Assembly (NCBI GenBank): GCA_025558075.1
Contig: JAHLKF010000004.1
Span: 558,001 to 622,000 of the forward strand
Direction: 5' to 3'
From: Gaertneriomyces semiglobifer
Taxonomy: Eukaryota; Chytridiomycota; Chytridiomycetes; Spizellomycetales; Spizellomycetaceae
Length of the DNA: 64,000 bases
A program made the translations under genes and the position numbers. The notes under the pieces are model-generated. The model made no database searches and had not been told where the DNA came from. It worked only from the letters and a program-made list of their open reading frames with translations. Shown here one piece after another: positions 43,379 through 54,222 of this stretch; the stretch's first letter is position 1; every line of letters starts with the position of its first letter.

Positions 43379-43860
43379 TGTATTCTTCGCGTTGTTGCTA
43401 CCAATGAAGGCGCCCGTCGTTCTTTTCTCACGGTCAATCAAAAACCCTTCGCACCGGGGTACCTCAACTTCCTCTCAAGCCGTAATCGTATTCACAGCCT
43501 AGCTTCCTGACACCTTCTCCTCCTCCATGCATGGCCTTTCCCCGTGCGTACGTCCGGCAATCCCCGTCTATCCCGTTCACTTTGCCTTACGCCGTTTCGT
43601 TAAAAGTTATTACTTTCCCTTTCCCTTTTCTCTGCAGCAGTAGTTGTCACAATTCGCTCAGCGTCCCCAAATTACGCGTTAATTACGAACCCTACACCTA
43701 ACGCGTCATCCGAATTTCGAGATCCAAACATTTAAATTGTAACTTTCCACACAGGCTCAAGATCAAGCAACGGGAGTCCTATCAGGAAACGTGTTCGAGC
43801 GCCGGTCATCAGGGCAGAGGCTATCATTGGTTTGGGACAAGGATAAGGAGCGGCACCAGG
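43379..43860. other. Divergent promoter region WD40 gene/UBA2
   Basis: 482 nt. Pyrimidine-rich stretches occur at about 43510-43640 (cttctcctcctcc, tttccctttcccttttctc). No gene is seen. Confidence 0.5.
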
Positions 43861-46048
43861 ATGACGGTAGCGGGCCGGTACGAAGATATTGAGCACACCA
43901 TTGGCAAAGATGTCTTTGAAAAAGTATCTTCCAGTCGCGTTCTCATGGTCGGTGCCGGTGGGATCGGATGCGAGCTTCTGAAGAACTTGGCCATGTGTGG
44001 GTTTGGAGATATTGAGGTGGTGGATTTGGACACGATTGACTTGTCCAATCTGAACCGGCAGTTTCTTTTTCAAAAGCAACACGTCGGAAAGGCAAAAGCA
44101 GAGGTGGCCAGGACGTCCGCCCTTCAGTTCAACCCATCCGCAAAGATCAAGTCGCACCACGCAAGCATATATGAGCCACAGTTTGATATCAAGTGGTTTA
44201 AGTCATTCGATTTGGTGTTGAATGCGCTCGATAATCTAGGTTCGTGCGCGAGTACTATACTAGAATCTAACACCTGCAATTAACCTTGTACTCGCAGCTG
44301 CTCGCAGGCACGTAAACACAATGTGCTTGGCGGCCAATGTACCACTGGTGGAATCTGGTACCGAAGGGTTCAAGGGCCAAGTTACACTTCACATGAAGGT
44401 GCATAGTCAGGTTCAGCTTCCTATTGCATCGTTCACCCAATTAACGGCCTCGTGTTCATATCATGTAGAAGAAAACAAGGTGCTATGATTGCGATGGAAA
44501 GCCTAGCCGAAAGACCTACCCTGTATGCACCATCCGAAGTACACCAAGCGCACCTATACATTGCATCGTATGGGCCAAGAATTATCTGTTTAACCAACTA
44601 TTTGGACGTGCGGAGGAAGAAGATGCGGCAATCAATGTGGAAGAAACATCAGAGAATGCCAAGGAGATGGAACATCTTAGGAAAGAAAATGATGCTCTGA
44701 ACCGGCTGCGTGAGGCGGCTGGCAAACCGGAATATGGGCGACTCGTATTTGAAAAAGTATTTACTGATGATGTGAAAGGGTTGCTCCTGATGGAAGAGTT
44801 ATGGCGAGCACGAACTCCCCCTAAGCCGCTTCAGTTTGCGGAGGCAACTAGCGGTATTGACGAAATACGTCCAGATGCGGATGCATTGGCGTGGGAACAG
44901 AAGACTTGGAGTTTGCAGGAGAACACGAAACTTTTCTTGGAGAGGTGAGTCCCAATTTCTCCATTCATGGCGCGTAGTACATCCTCATTAACATATCAAG
45001 TGTAGTCTGGACGCTCTCTCCCAGCGTTTGATTGAGGGACGACAGGGCGATTCAGAGTATACACTTGCATTCGACAAGGAGGACGAACCAGCATTGAACT
45101 TTGTCACTGCCACTGCCAACCTTCGGGCGCTGGTATACGGCTTGGAACAGAAGAGCCGGTTCACAGTCAAAGGTACACATGCGTTGCCGAACGAATTTTC
45201 AGAAACGCATGCTCATTTCTTTTGTTGATATTGTAGAAATGGCTGGAAATATTATTCCCGCTGTTGCCACTACCAACGCGATCATTGCTGGTCTGGTCGT
45301 TCTCCAAGCTATAAATGTGCTCTCTGGTCAATGGGAAGCATGCAAAAACGTACGTCAGGGAGAGTTTGGCATTGCTCCAGTTCTTTCATTTTAACAATTC
45401 TGTTTGATAGGCTTGGGTTGCACGATCCATTGAGCCAGAAGCGCTAAGTGCACCGAATCCCCAGTGTCCCGTCTGCACCACTGGCGCTCTGACGCTGGCG
45501 ATCAATACCTCAAAGGCGACCTTGAGACGCATCATTGAACAGGTGGTTCAATCAGACCTTGGCCTTCCAGGAGATATCACAGCACAGGAAGGGGAGCGCT
45601 TATTGTATGATTTCGATTTCGAAGATAACCTGGATCGACCATTAAAAGACCTGGGAATTTCACACTCTTCAAAAGTGGTCATTACGAACGATTATGACGA
45701 AGATGAGTCTAAAAACGTTCTGGTGGCATTGTATATTGAGCAACGGTAGGTTTTATGTTCGTCCGATGTATGCCATTGACCGTGCTCGTTTGAACAAACA
45801 ACGTTTGCAGCGACGAGTTGGATGAGGAGACGTACACACTTGAGGGCGATCGTGATGTTCCAGCCCGCCCTGCAAAACAGGCGGAGGCTGCGCCTCCGGT
45901 GATAGAGACCCCCGCAGTCGCGACAACCGGAAAGCGGAAACTGGAGGAGATTGATGTAGACGCGGAGGACACATCCTCTGCGAACGAGAGTAAGAAGCAA
46001 AAAGTCCAGGATGAGACGGAAGATCCTGACGTGATTATGATTGAATGA
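43861..46048 (+). CDS. UBA2: SUMO-activating enzyme E1 subunit 2 (Uba2)
   Basis: Seven exons: 43861..44239, 44298..44398, 44469..44944, 45006..45172, 45237..45349, 45411..45745 and 45811..46048, giving 602 aa. Features: ATP-binding GAGGIG at 31-36, the [16 protein letters not shown] motif, LNALDN, the first zinc pair C165xxC168, the catalytic cysteine C180 in [28 protein letters not shown], and the second zinc pair CPVC in exon 6. A ubiquitin-fold domain and an acidic/basic C-terminal tail with a KRK NLS follow, ending DPDVIMIE, a possible SUMO-interacting motif. Role: with Aos1 it adenylates SUMO and carries it as a thioester to Ubc9. Confidence 0.97.
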
Positions 46049-46186
46049 TCGGGGTGACAGGTGGCGTCCGCCATCCATGGCCAAATATGTAAATATTGTT
46101 GGAATGAATCTGCAACTATAAATTCTACAGTGTGACTGCTAGGGTATTTTGAACAAAAAAACAACATCTCCTCCTATCCCGTTCTG

Positions 46187-47311
46187 CTATAGTCTGGGCT
46201 TTTGTATGCCTCTTCTTGCAGCAGCGCTTTTCAAAAGCGCATACATGGCTTGTATTCTCGGCATGTCAATACCGTGTTGTCGGGCGATTCGAATGGGGTT
46301 TCCCAAGATGACCTCGAGCTCGAGAGCTCGCCCAGCTTCCCAATCAAGCAGCATACTTGGCTTCGTTCCCTTATTTCTCTCGGTAGACTTGATGATAGCG
46401 TCCACAGTGGCGAGTTCAGGGGGAAACGGTCGTTTGAAAATAGCTTGCGCAGCCGAAAACACTTCCTGCATGCATCCGCGGGTGTGCTGCAACAGTTCCG
46501 CATCCGTTACCATGTCTGCGTTCCCAACACCTCCAGAAAGAACGGATGCTGGGTTAAAGGTGGCGTTGATGGCGATTTTGTGCCATCGAACGAGCTGGAT
46601 TTGAATGGGATCCCAAGCTTCTGCATCTGCGATCCCGCCTTGTTTAAATAGATCTACAATGGTTTCAAGTGCATCTTGAGAGTACGCTTGTAAGCTGGTG
46701 GGAAGGGAGGTTTCGGAAGAACGTTGTTCGCTACCGCTGTAAGCACCAATGGCAATTCGCGTCCATCGATGCTGAATGATGAACCCTGGTTCTTTTTGGA
46801 CGGCGGATATGACTGTGACAGCGCTTAGGATCGGGTTGTTTGGAAAACGCTGCCGATGAGGAATTTCAATTCCGACACCATTTTGGATCAGGAGGATGGC
46901 ACTTTTGCCTGGGGAGACGACCGGTGCGATCTCTGCGGGCTCATCGTCAATGTCTGGTAATGCTTTTGTTGAGAGGACGACGTAATCGTAGGTAATGTTT
47001 CTTGCTGACGCGTCCTCGGCGGCAGCTTTGCATGACGGATAAACGGCGTGGGGAATGAATGAATAATCGCCAAAGTTGCGAGTTTGTAACCGAAAGCCGT
47101 AAGTTTTCACCGCCTGGTAATTTGAGCGACAGACGACAGACACGAAGATGTTTTTGGATGGTTGATGGAGTCGAGATGCATAAAATGCACCAACAGCGCC
47201 GGCTCCGACTAAGAATCAATTTGGGAGTTAATAAGGATCGTTTGGCTTGTGCGAGAAGAGTGTGGTCCGAGGCTCACCGACGATGATGTTGATGACCTTT
47301 GCTCCAGCCAT
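46187..47311 (-). CDS. Ketopantoate reductase family (ApbA/PanE) oxidoreductase
   Basis: Exons 47311..47278 and 47208..46187, with a 69-nt GTGAGC..TTAG intron, encode 351 aa. The dinucleotide-binding motif GAGAVG (13-18) is split by the intron. Other features: VVCRSNYQAVKTYGFRL, DYVVLSTKALPDI, LLIQNGVGIEI, and the C-terminal domain with LVRWHKIAINATFNPASVL, the conserved K-x-x-x-N of ketopantoate reductases, plus EVILGNPIRIARQHGIDMPRIQAMYALLK. Role from the family: NADPH reduction of 2-dehydropantoate to pantoate for CoA. Fungal genomes have several paralogues of uncertain substrate, so the family level is safest. Confidence 0.88.
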
Positions 47312-47482
47312 CTTTGTGGATGGAGGTGGGTGGATGGAAACAAGCACGGGTGACGGTTTGGACGTGGTGCCGAGAACGAGAACGGGCGACGCCTGCTTGT
47401 CGTGGTCGCCGAGATTGAGAGGAAGGTTGATTTATATTGTCGATTATCAAAAGAGTTGACAACCTATGCGCGATTCGGACAG

Positions 47483-47519
47483 TGCATCACGCGTCGGTCG
47501 AAAGTGCTTACGTGATGCA
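47483..47519. repeat. Perfect 9-bp inverted repeat, 19-nt loop
   Basis: tgcatcacg at 47483-47491 and cgtgatgca at 47511-47519. It lies about 170 nt upstream of the ApbA/PanE-like ATG. It could be a regulator site or a hairpin in the leader. Confidence 0.6.
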
Positions 47520-47655
47520 TTGGGTAATCAAGGGTCACGTGCCTCACGAGGCCGTGCGTTTCAAAAAGGGCGGCACGCAAATTTGAGGAGGGACCCCGGT
47601 GCCGCTTTGTGCTGCGGTCGGGCTGTTGTTTTCCCCGAGTGAGCCGAGTGAGAAC

Positions 47656-47680
47656 TCACCCGCACGGAGTGAGCGGGTGA
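47656..47680. repeat. Perfect 8-bp inverted repeat, 9-nt loop
   Basis: tcacccgc at 47656-47663 and gcgggtga at 47673-47680 in a GC-rich context with repeated gtgag words. A stable hairpin is possible. Function unknown. Confidence 0.55.
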
Positions 47681-48916
47681 TGCTTGAAATTGACTTGTGA
47701 TATTAAAACTGAACAAACTGAAGCTATGTCTCACTTGACAAGTCACCTCACGAGGCTATTCTGTGCGTTGTATCACGTATACGAAAACGTCTTTCAAGAT
47801 GAACTTTCCAATTGAGCAGAACTGAGGGGAAGGATTTTGGACATTTGAGTTTTGGAATTGGGAAACCCAAAGGAGTGATGATGAGATATCTTCCGACCGG
47901 GCAGAGCAGGCAAGGAGTTGATGGGTTGGGGGTTGCACATAGATATTATCATAGAACCCATTATTAATAATTTGGGGGCACCACATATCGCCACTTTTGC
48001 TCGGGGTCGATCCGAGTTGGTGGATTTGTTGGAAAGGATCACAGCAGCGAACAAACACATCTTGGATTGGGATCAGGAGACAAAAAAGGGGGTCGTGTTG
48101 TGTGTCGTGTTGGGTTGTGTCTGTCAAGTTGGGATGCAATTGCAGCGCAAGGGCAATTGGGCAATTGGGCAGACGAAAGAAAGAAAGGAGGGAGCGAGCG
48201 CAAGAGGAAAGAAAGAAAGGGGGTCGTTGTTGTTAACTGTTGATCATCGCAAACAACAAACGCAAAACACAAACAACTTGTGTGCTGTGTGGCATCGATC
48301 CTCTCAGCAACTCGTGCCTTGCCACTGCCATTACTACCGCTAGTGGTACTAGTTACTACTATTGCTACCACTTAGTAGCGAGATAGAATTGAAGGAAAGC
48401 CGAGACACATTCTCATTCCCATCCCTCCCTTTTTTTTCGGGGCCATTCCACATCCGGCTTCAAATTCAGCTCAGCGTTGGGTGATTTCATTCCACAATCA
48501 ACTTCGAATTCAATCACCAATTCACACCACCCACCTCCGCCCGACGCAAATTCAAACCCCCACCGGCCGAATTCGAATCCACCAACTCCACCCCGCCCGA
48601 ACGCAAACGACCGACCCGCTTTCGCTTTGTTCTTCTGCTGGTCAGAGAAAAAAGCTTAAGGCTACCCCGAACTCGGAAGCTGTCTGGCGCTGCTGTGAAT
48701 TTGAAGCGAATAGCAGACTAGCCAACTTAATTCCAGTCAGAGCAGAACAAGGTTGTGTGTGAATTCTACTTTGGACGAACTGCCTGCTCTCTCGTATATA
48801 GTACGTACTTGGGCTGGTTACTGCACCCTGTTTATGCAGACATCCCCTACGACGCTACGACATAGCCTGGACTCGTACACTAACAATACCACTTGGACTT
48901 GGACATAACCTCAACA

Positions 48917-49789
48917 ATGAGAACCGCGCAGCGATCATCAATACCATCGAGCCGGAGGCTGCTCGCTCTCATTCTGGCATTCTGCGCTATTGCCCTTAGC
49001 AGCACGGCCAACGCACAAATTCTCACCTCCATCCTCGGCGACATCATCAACCCTCCCGCCCCGACTACTCCTTCCGAGCCAGCCGTCCCGTCGCCTACCG
49101 GTGCTCCATCGCAGTCTCCAACTGTGCTGCCTTCCGTCACTACGGACCTCACCACGTCGGTACAGACGTCAGTGACTTCGATCCTGTCACCTACCGTTAC
49201 CTCACCCACAGTCACCACGGATATTACGTCTGCAACTCGCCGACCCATAATAATGTCACCTTCGCCGTCCACTCCGGCGGAAAGCTCTACTCCTGAGGAG
49301 CAAGAGGCTACTCCTGTGAAAAAATCCTCTGATAAAATATCTCCTATTGTATGGGGCATTGGCGGTGGAGCCATTGTCGTTGCTGGCGTAGGTATCTATG
49401 CATTCCGGAAATCGGCACTGCGCTCTTCTGGATCGTTCAAACAGCGTATGAACACAAACTACTCCAACGACGATTCCTTGTCCCAGGCTGGTCTTACGTT
49501 GCGCTCCCAAACATCGACCACAATGAACAAGACATTGCCTGTCCCGCCCATCCCGGCACCAGCGTCCACCGTCGCACGCTCAGATTATGCTCCATCTGCT
49601 TATGGCTACTATGAAGAGTATCCCGCCTATAGCGCACAGCCTCTACACGCGGCGTACCCGCCAATGACCGTCGCCCCTACTGCCGGATCAGAGTATGCAG
49701 GATCAACAGTAGGGTACGCGCCTTACCCACGTCCACCTGCTAGCGAATACGCTGGTTCCAATGCCGGTTATCGCGGTTACGGATATTGA
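48917..49789 (+). CDS. Mucin-like single-pass cell-surface protein
   Basis: An intronless 290-aa protein. The ATG at 48917 is preferred because a longer reading uses TTG. A signal peptide is visible (RRLLALILAFCAIALSSTANA, cleavage likely after ANA). The ectodomain is Ser/Thr/Pro-rich, about 100 residues, suited to O-glycosylation. A transmembrane helix follows (SPIVWGIGGGAIVVAGVGIYAF) with a basic stop-transfer (RKSALR). The cytosolic tail is rich in Tyr/Ala/Pro/Gly, with a repeated SEYAGS..GY unit. The layout resembles fungal cell-wall sensors of the Mid2/Wsc style, but no WSC or other domain is present, so function is open. Confidence 0.8.
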   Translation: MRTAQRSSIPSSRRLLALILAFCAIALSSTANAQILTSILGDIINPPAPTTPSEPAVPSPTGAPSQSPTVLPSVTTDLTTSVQTSVTSILSPTVTSPTVTTDITSATRRPIIMSPSPSTPAESSTPEEQEATPVKKSSDKISPIVWGIGGGAIVVAGVGIYAFRKSALRSSGSFKQRMNTNYSNDDSLSQAGLTLRSQTSTTMNKTLPVPPIPAPASTVARSDYAPSAYGYYEEYPAYSAQPLHAAYPPMTVAPTAGSEYAGSTVGYAPYPRPPASEYAGSNAGYRGYGY

Positions 49790-50121
49790 ACGCCCGATGC
49801 GTCGGTACTGGACCTGTAACATTTTTGACTAGATTTCAAGGACGTTTTAGTATCTATGATGACGTAGACATAGTTCCTCTTCTAGAGTGACGGTACATCT
49901 TTTTTTTGGGATCGTCATGTTCTTTTTGTCTTCAAACTTTTACCAATGGCATATATCACTGTTTAGTAGTGTTTGTATTCATTACCACATGCAAGCGGGT
50001 AGCCATGCCCGCGGGCAGCGACAGGACCTGCGGCAATAATGTACCCGAGCACATCCGACCAGCGGGATGTTGGGATAATATCATAGAAAGTAGACGACCA
50101 CTAGCTTGGGAAATAGACTGT
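49790..50121. other. Intergenic, mucin-like gene to SVIP-like gene, convergent
   Basis: 332 nt. Includes a poly-T run near 49900. No gene recognised. Confidence 0.5.
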
Positions 50122-50586
50122 TCAACTTCTCCGCCACTATACGAAAATGTGTCAGCGGCCAGCTGGGTACACTTTGTAACTTATACGCACCTCATCAGCA
50201 ACATCCGGCTGATTATCTCTTTCTACAAGCGGAATCTTTCCTCCGGCACTGCGTTCTGTTTCCAGCTTTGCTGCCAATTTTCCACCACCGTTTTGAACTC
50301 CTCGCTTCGCGGCTTCCTGTAATAATTGTTAAGAATGAATTCCCATCAACAGCAAAAGCGAATACAAGGGCCAGAATCAACATCTTGTATGTACCTGAGC
50401 TCTGGCTTCTGCTGCACGTGCCCTTGCTTCTCTGGCAGCAGCACTATCCCCACTTGCTACATTCGCCCTTCCTCCTCCTCCACCACCTCCAGATGTCCGT
50501 CGTCCGTCGCCCGATGGCGTCTCGTTCAGGCGATAACCATTGCCTCTAACGCCAGATGGAAAGCAAGACGAGCAAAGGTTTCCCAT
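50122..50586 (-). CDS. SVIP: Small VCP/p97-interacting protein (SVIP)-like
   Basis: Exons 50586..50395, 50316..50191 and 50136..50122 (all GT-AG) give 110 aa. The N-terminus MGNLCSSCF fits N-myristoylation (G2) plus palmitoylation (C5, C8), as in SVIP, which starts MGLCFPC. A Gly-rich spacer follows, then AREARARAAEARAQEAAKRG, which contains the VIM consensus R-x5-A-A-x2-R exactly (R52...A58A59..R62). VIM motifs bind the N-domain of p97/Cdc48. Without the last intron the protein would end differently (stop at 50152). Role from the family: membrane-tethered adaptor that restrains p97-driven ER-associated degradation. I infer the orthology from architecture. Confidence 0.62.
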
Positions 50587-51532
50587 TCTTTCCACCTTTT
50601 TAGGTCCCTGCTCCGCAGTAGCTGCGTTATAACAAGATGAGTTTGATAGCACAACCTGAAATCTGGAATTGTGACCACGCGCGGCGAATACCTTTTTGCG
50701 GGTTGCGTTAAAACTTTAAACTCTTTACTGACGATCACTCACTCTCACCGGGGTATTCCAACACAGAGTTGTTATTTTTGGTTGGCGTGTGCGTTAGTGG
50801 TCTACTAGGGGCATGCAGTGTTGATGGTGATATTGCATCAGGGGACGTGGGAGTTGCTGGTTGGCTTTTAGAATGGAGAGATCCGTATTGTGCCTGAGCG
50901 AATTGCCTTCAGGACATATATGTCTATGGGACTATGATGGCTTATTTTCCATTGGGCTATCTTAGAAGTCCTTTGCCTAGGTGGGATGTCCTCCGTTTAG
51001 TAGGTGCGTGCCACGATACTGTATATGGTTTAGCCCAACTCGACATCGACGGCACTGCACCATTCCAGTACAATGAACGCCTTTGACGTCTCACAGGCGT
51101 TTTCCATTCATATCGGATTGAAGTGAGAACCGCAGAAGGCATATTTTGGCAAACGTACATAGCAATCTGTTGACACTTTAAAATGCAGAACTGTGACGAT
51201 GCTTCTTACATGCCTTTTAGCATGGCCATCCTCACGGTTAGATATGACGCCGTAGACAATGGCATATCCGTCGGCGAGTGGGCTTGCATTCTCCCCTCAA
51301 CCTCCAACGCTGCAAAACTTTCAATTGCTGCAAACGCAACATCCTCCGCGGAGTTCGGCCCGGTCACGTGCGTCTAAAAGGCGCCGATAAATCGCTCCCA
51401 AAACGCCAGAACACACGCCAGGACGATGATGCGGGAAGAACATGTCGCTCAATACGTGAGTGCTTGAATCCAGTTTACGTATGCCCGCCATTTGCTGACA
51501 GTTGAACGCTAGGATAGTTGAGGAAGGGCACC
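50587..51532. other. Divergent spacer SVIP-like/NAA35
   Basis: 946 nt. Frames on both strands around 50950-51400 show no protein features. Nothing else recognised. Confidence 0.5.
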
Positions 51533-53801
51533 ATGGTTGCTCGGAGAATTCATCACCTGGTGGGTCTTGACACTTTTTCCAATCGTGAGTTAACAGAATA
51601 AGAATGCAAGATCTGACTACCTTTGATTAGTCAGGGCTTCGGCAGCGTTCTGGGGCTCACCTGAAGATGCTTGGGAGGACATTACGGATTTCTTTGTTGA
51701 AGCGACGACGGAGTTGGACTATGGGCAACTGATTCACGTGGACGATTTCAATCTCTGGGATGCCATGTCCTGCATTGAGATGATGGATCCGAAAATGGAC
51801 GCTGGTATGGATATTCCTCCAGAAGAGCGCGGAGACAAAATACCTGTCTCGGGGATCAAGGACCAGACGTTTTCCGCGGCCGACATCATCGGCATCATAG
51901 ATCAACTGTGCGCGTTAGAAGCCACATGGATATCGGGGTATCTGTTGTCTCAGACGCTGTTCACATGTGTATATCTTCATCAACCCTATCATGTGAGAAA
52001 TTCTCTGCTTCAAGCTTACATTTTTGTTACACTCAAGACGGCGGACTTGGTTCACAAAGAGATAATGAAAGGACGTGTCGCGGATGAAGAGGATTTCATT
52101 TCGGACAATATGCGCTACTCTCTTGCAGAGGAGATGACGGAGCATGAGGCGCTGGCATCCATGTTACAAGCGGAAAACACGCTCGCAGCAGACTTACGAC
52201 GGTTAAAAGGAAAGGGAATGCACGCCCGTGAACTGCCAGAGATCGAAATGTCATACCCAGAAGGTCGCGAGCAGGTGTACATTGAGGCATTGCTTGCTCG
52301 ACTGCGGTTTCGAAGGGCCTTTTACACGACAATCGCGAGCATATCTCGTCACAACCTTCCTCATGCGCGCAAAAGCCTTGCGCATGCATCCACTCAGATC
52401 GCGCTTGTCAAGAACTCTCTGGACCTTTCGGTGGACGTGAGTTCATCTTTTGACGTCCATCTGACCCGAAAGCATCAAGCGCCACCGAAGCCTATAGCGT
52501 CAATGACCCGCGTGCAAGCGGTGAGCTTCTTTGAAGAGACCTTGAAACACATACAGCAAATCTGCACAACATCAGCTATAGAGAAGGCGGACACCTTGCT
52601 GAAGTTTCTTGCCATGTTTGCCGAAGATTCGCCGAACGTGTTGTCCCGCAGCTTAATGTACACCACAATCCTTCGAGATGGTCGGGTTGGCGGGCGCATC
52701 CCACTGAGAGAATATGTGAGAGATTCCATAGTGGATTTCACCGCGACGGACGTGTTTGACTCGACTGACACTCATACAACTCAACTCTGTACCACATTTC
52801 TTCACACCGCCACGGATTCAATCACGTCGCTGTTAACCCTGTTTGCTTACAACCGACCGCGCCAGCACCGAAGAGCTGCTAAACTCGTATACGAATTCGA
52901 GTCTCTGCAACAACAAGCGGAAGCTATAGACTTAGAGCTACAAGCCCAACTAGAACCGTCCGATGAATATAATTCAGATGAACCCCCGAATCCACTGGAT
53001 GCTCCGTTTCCCTTCTCCAGCTGGGTTTATCACCACAAACTGAGGTTATTGACGCACTATCTCCTACTTGGCTACGAGTTGGATCTGTACAGTCCCCATG
53101 AGCATCTTCAAGTCATTTACCACTTGGAGTACCTATTTGAGATTCAGACCCAGCATCTGCAGAGAACGCGCGACGCGCGGAGGAAGTTTGGTTCGCCCCG
53201 TAAGAACATCCAGCACAGCGACAACTCATTGGAGGAATGGTTGCAAACAACACAGGCCCACCAGCTCCTTTTTCGGGGCTTGTTCTATATGGCCAAGGTT
53301 GCTCGAAGAAACGGTCTTGTTCCGCTTCCCACCAGCAAGGAGCAGGACGGAGTGTTCAATGAAGAATCACAATATAAGCATCGCTTCCGACTATTCGGGT
53401 CTCTGGCGAGTCCCGAGATTTTGACGTACCAGGGGTTCCTCGAGATGTTGGAGTTTGATGCTGAGGATGAGGTTGATGTGGTACGTCCATTCTTTGTGGA
53501 GTTTTGTGAAACCCTATTTATGACCAATACTTGGTTATTGCAGAATTTGCATCTAGCGGAAGAGGATTTTACAGGGGCCCGGGATATTGTGGAACGCTTG
53601 CTGCATGATGCCAAGGAAGCTGCTCGCCCGGAGACTGACACACCACTCGGGCATGCGCTAAATGCCCATCATCAAAAGGTAACGGCCGCTTTTTATAAGT
53701 GGGCAAATTTGGCAGTTCATCGTTCTCACGATGAATATCATAGGAACTACAAGACCTTATTCGGGTTTGTATCTCAAACAGCCTTGCGGTACAAACGCTA
53801 G
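51533..53801 (+). CDS. NAA35: NatC N-terminal acetyltransferase auxiliary subunit (Mak10/NAA35)
   Basis: Exons 51533..51584 and 51631..53801, with a 46-nt GTGAGT..TTAG intron, give 740 aa. The start ATG lies in a good context (gcaccatgg). The signature near the N-terminus is FVEATTELDYGQLIHVDDFNLWDAMSCIEMMDPKMDAGM, highly diagnostic of Mak10. It is followed by ATWISGYLLSQTLFTCVYLHQP and, late, WANLAVHRSHDEYHRNYKTLFG. Role: scaffold of NatC with Naa30 and Naa38, which acetylates N-termini such as Met-Leu, Met-Ile and Met-Phe and anchors the enzyme on ribosomes. Length is normal. Confidence 0.95.
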
Positions 53802-54222
53802 CGGGAAAAACAAAGACCTTCAAGAAGCCCCCAAGTTCATTACATCCGGCGTTGACGTTTACGTGCAAATATCACAAGCGAATACCGACTGCATCTAGTA
53901 CTCTATGAATAGAGGGGCATGGATCCTGTGTCTTTAATATTATCTGAATCCTAATTATTGCGAGATAGCCGACGACGATATGTATTTGAGTGCGCTTCCG
54001 CGCGTGTGTTGTTATTCAGTTATTCAGTTACCAGAGCAACCCCCCCCAGCGGTCCACCGCGAACCTGTCAATCTTTAACGAGCCGGTGAAATTATACCTG
54101 GCATTAGTGATCGTGCATACATACATACATATAGAGAAGTTACTGCTACTACTATTTAATTTGGAGGTGTCAGTCCCGCAACCAAGAAAACTGCATAGCA
54201 TTGTTTGGATCCATAAGCCGTC
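53802..54222. other. Intergenic NAA35 to CPR
   Basis: 421 nt, with a short catacatacatacata run near 54115. No gene recognised. Confidence 0.5.

Larger units (their letters stand above)
47312..48916. other. 1.6-kb gene-free region with inverted repeats
   Basis: The longest stretch without a supported gene. It lies between the ApbA/PanE-like gene (minus strand) and the mucin-like gene (plus strand). Two perfect inverted repeats are listed separately. There is a CACGTG palindrome at 47536-47541, a purine-rich tract at about 48175-48225 and a poly-T run near 48429. Open frames at 47756-48139 and 47918-48343 look like chance. Confidence 0.55.

Noticed and set aside
43379..43441. Longer WD40 protein N-terminus
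   Set aside because: The frame begins with TTG. Eukaryotic initiation at the ATG at 43378 is far more likely.
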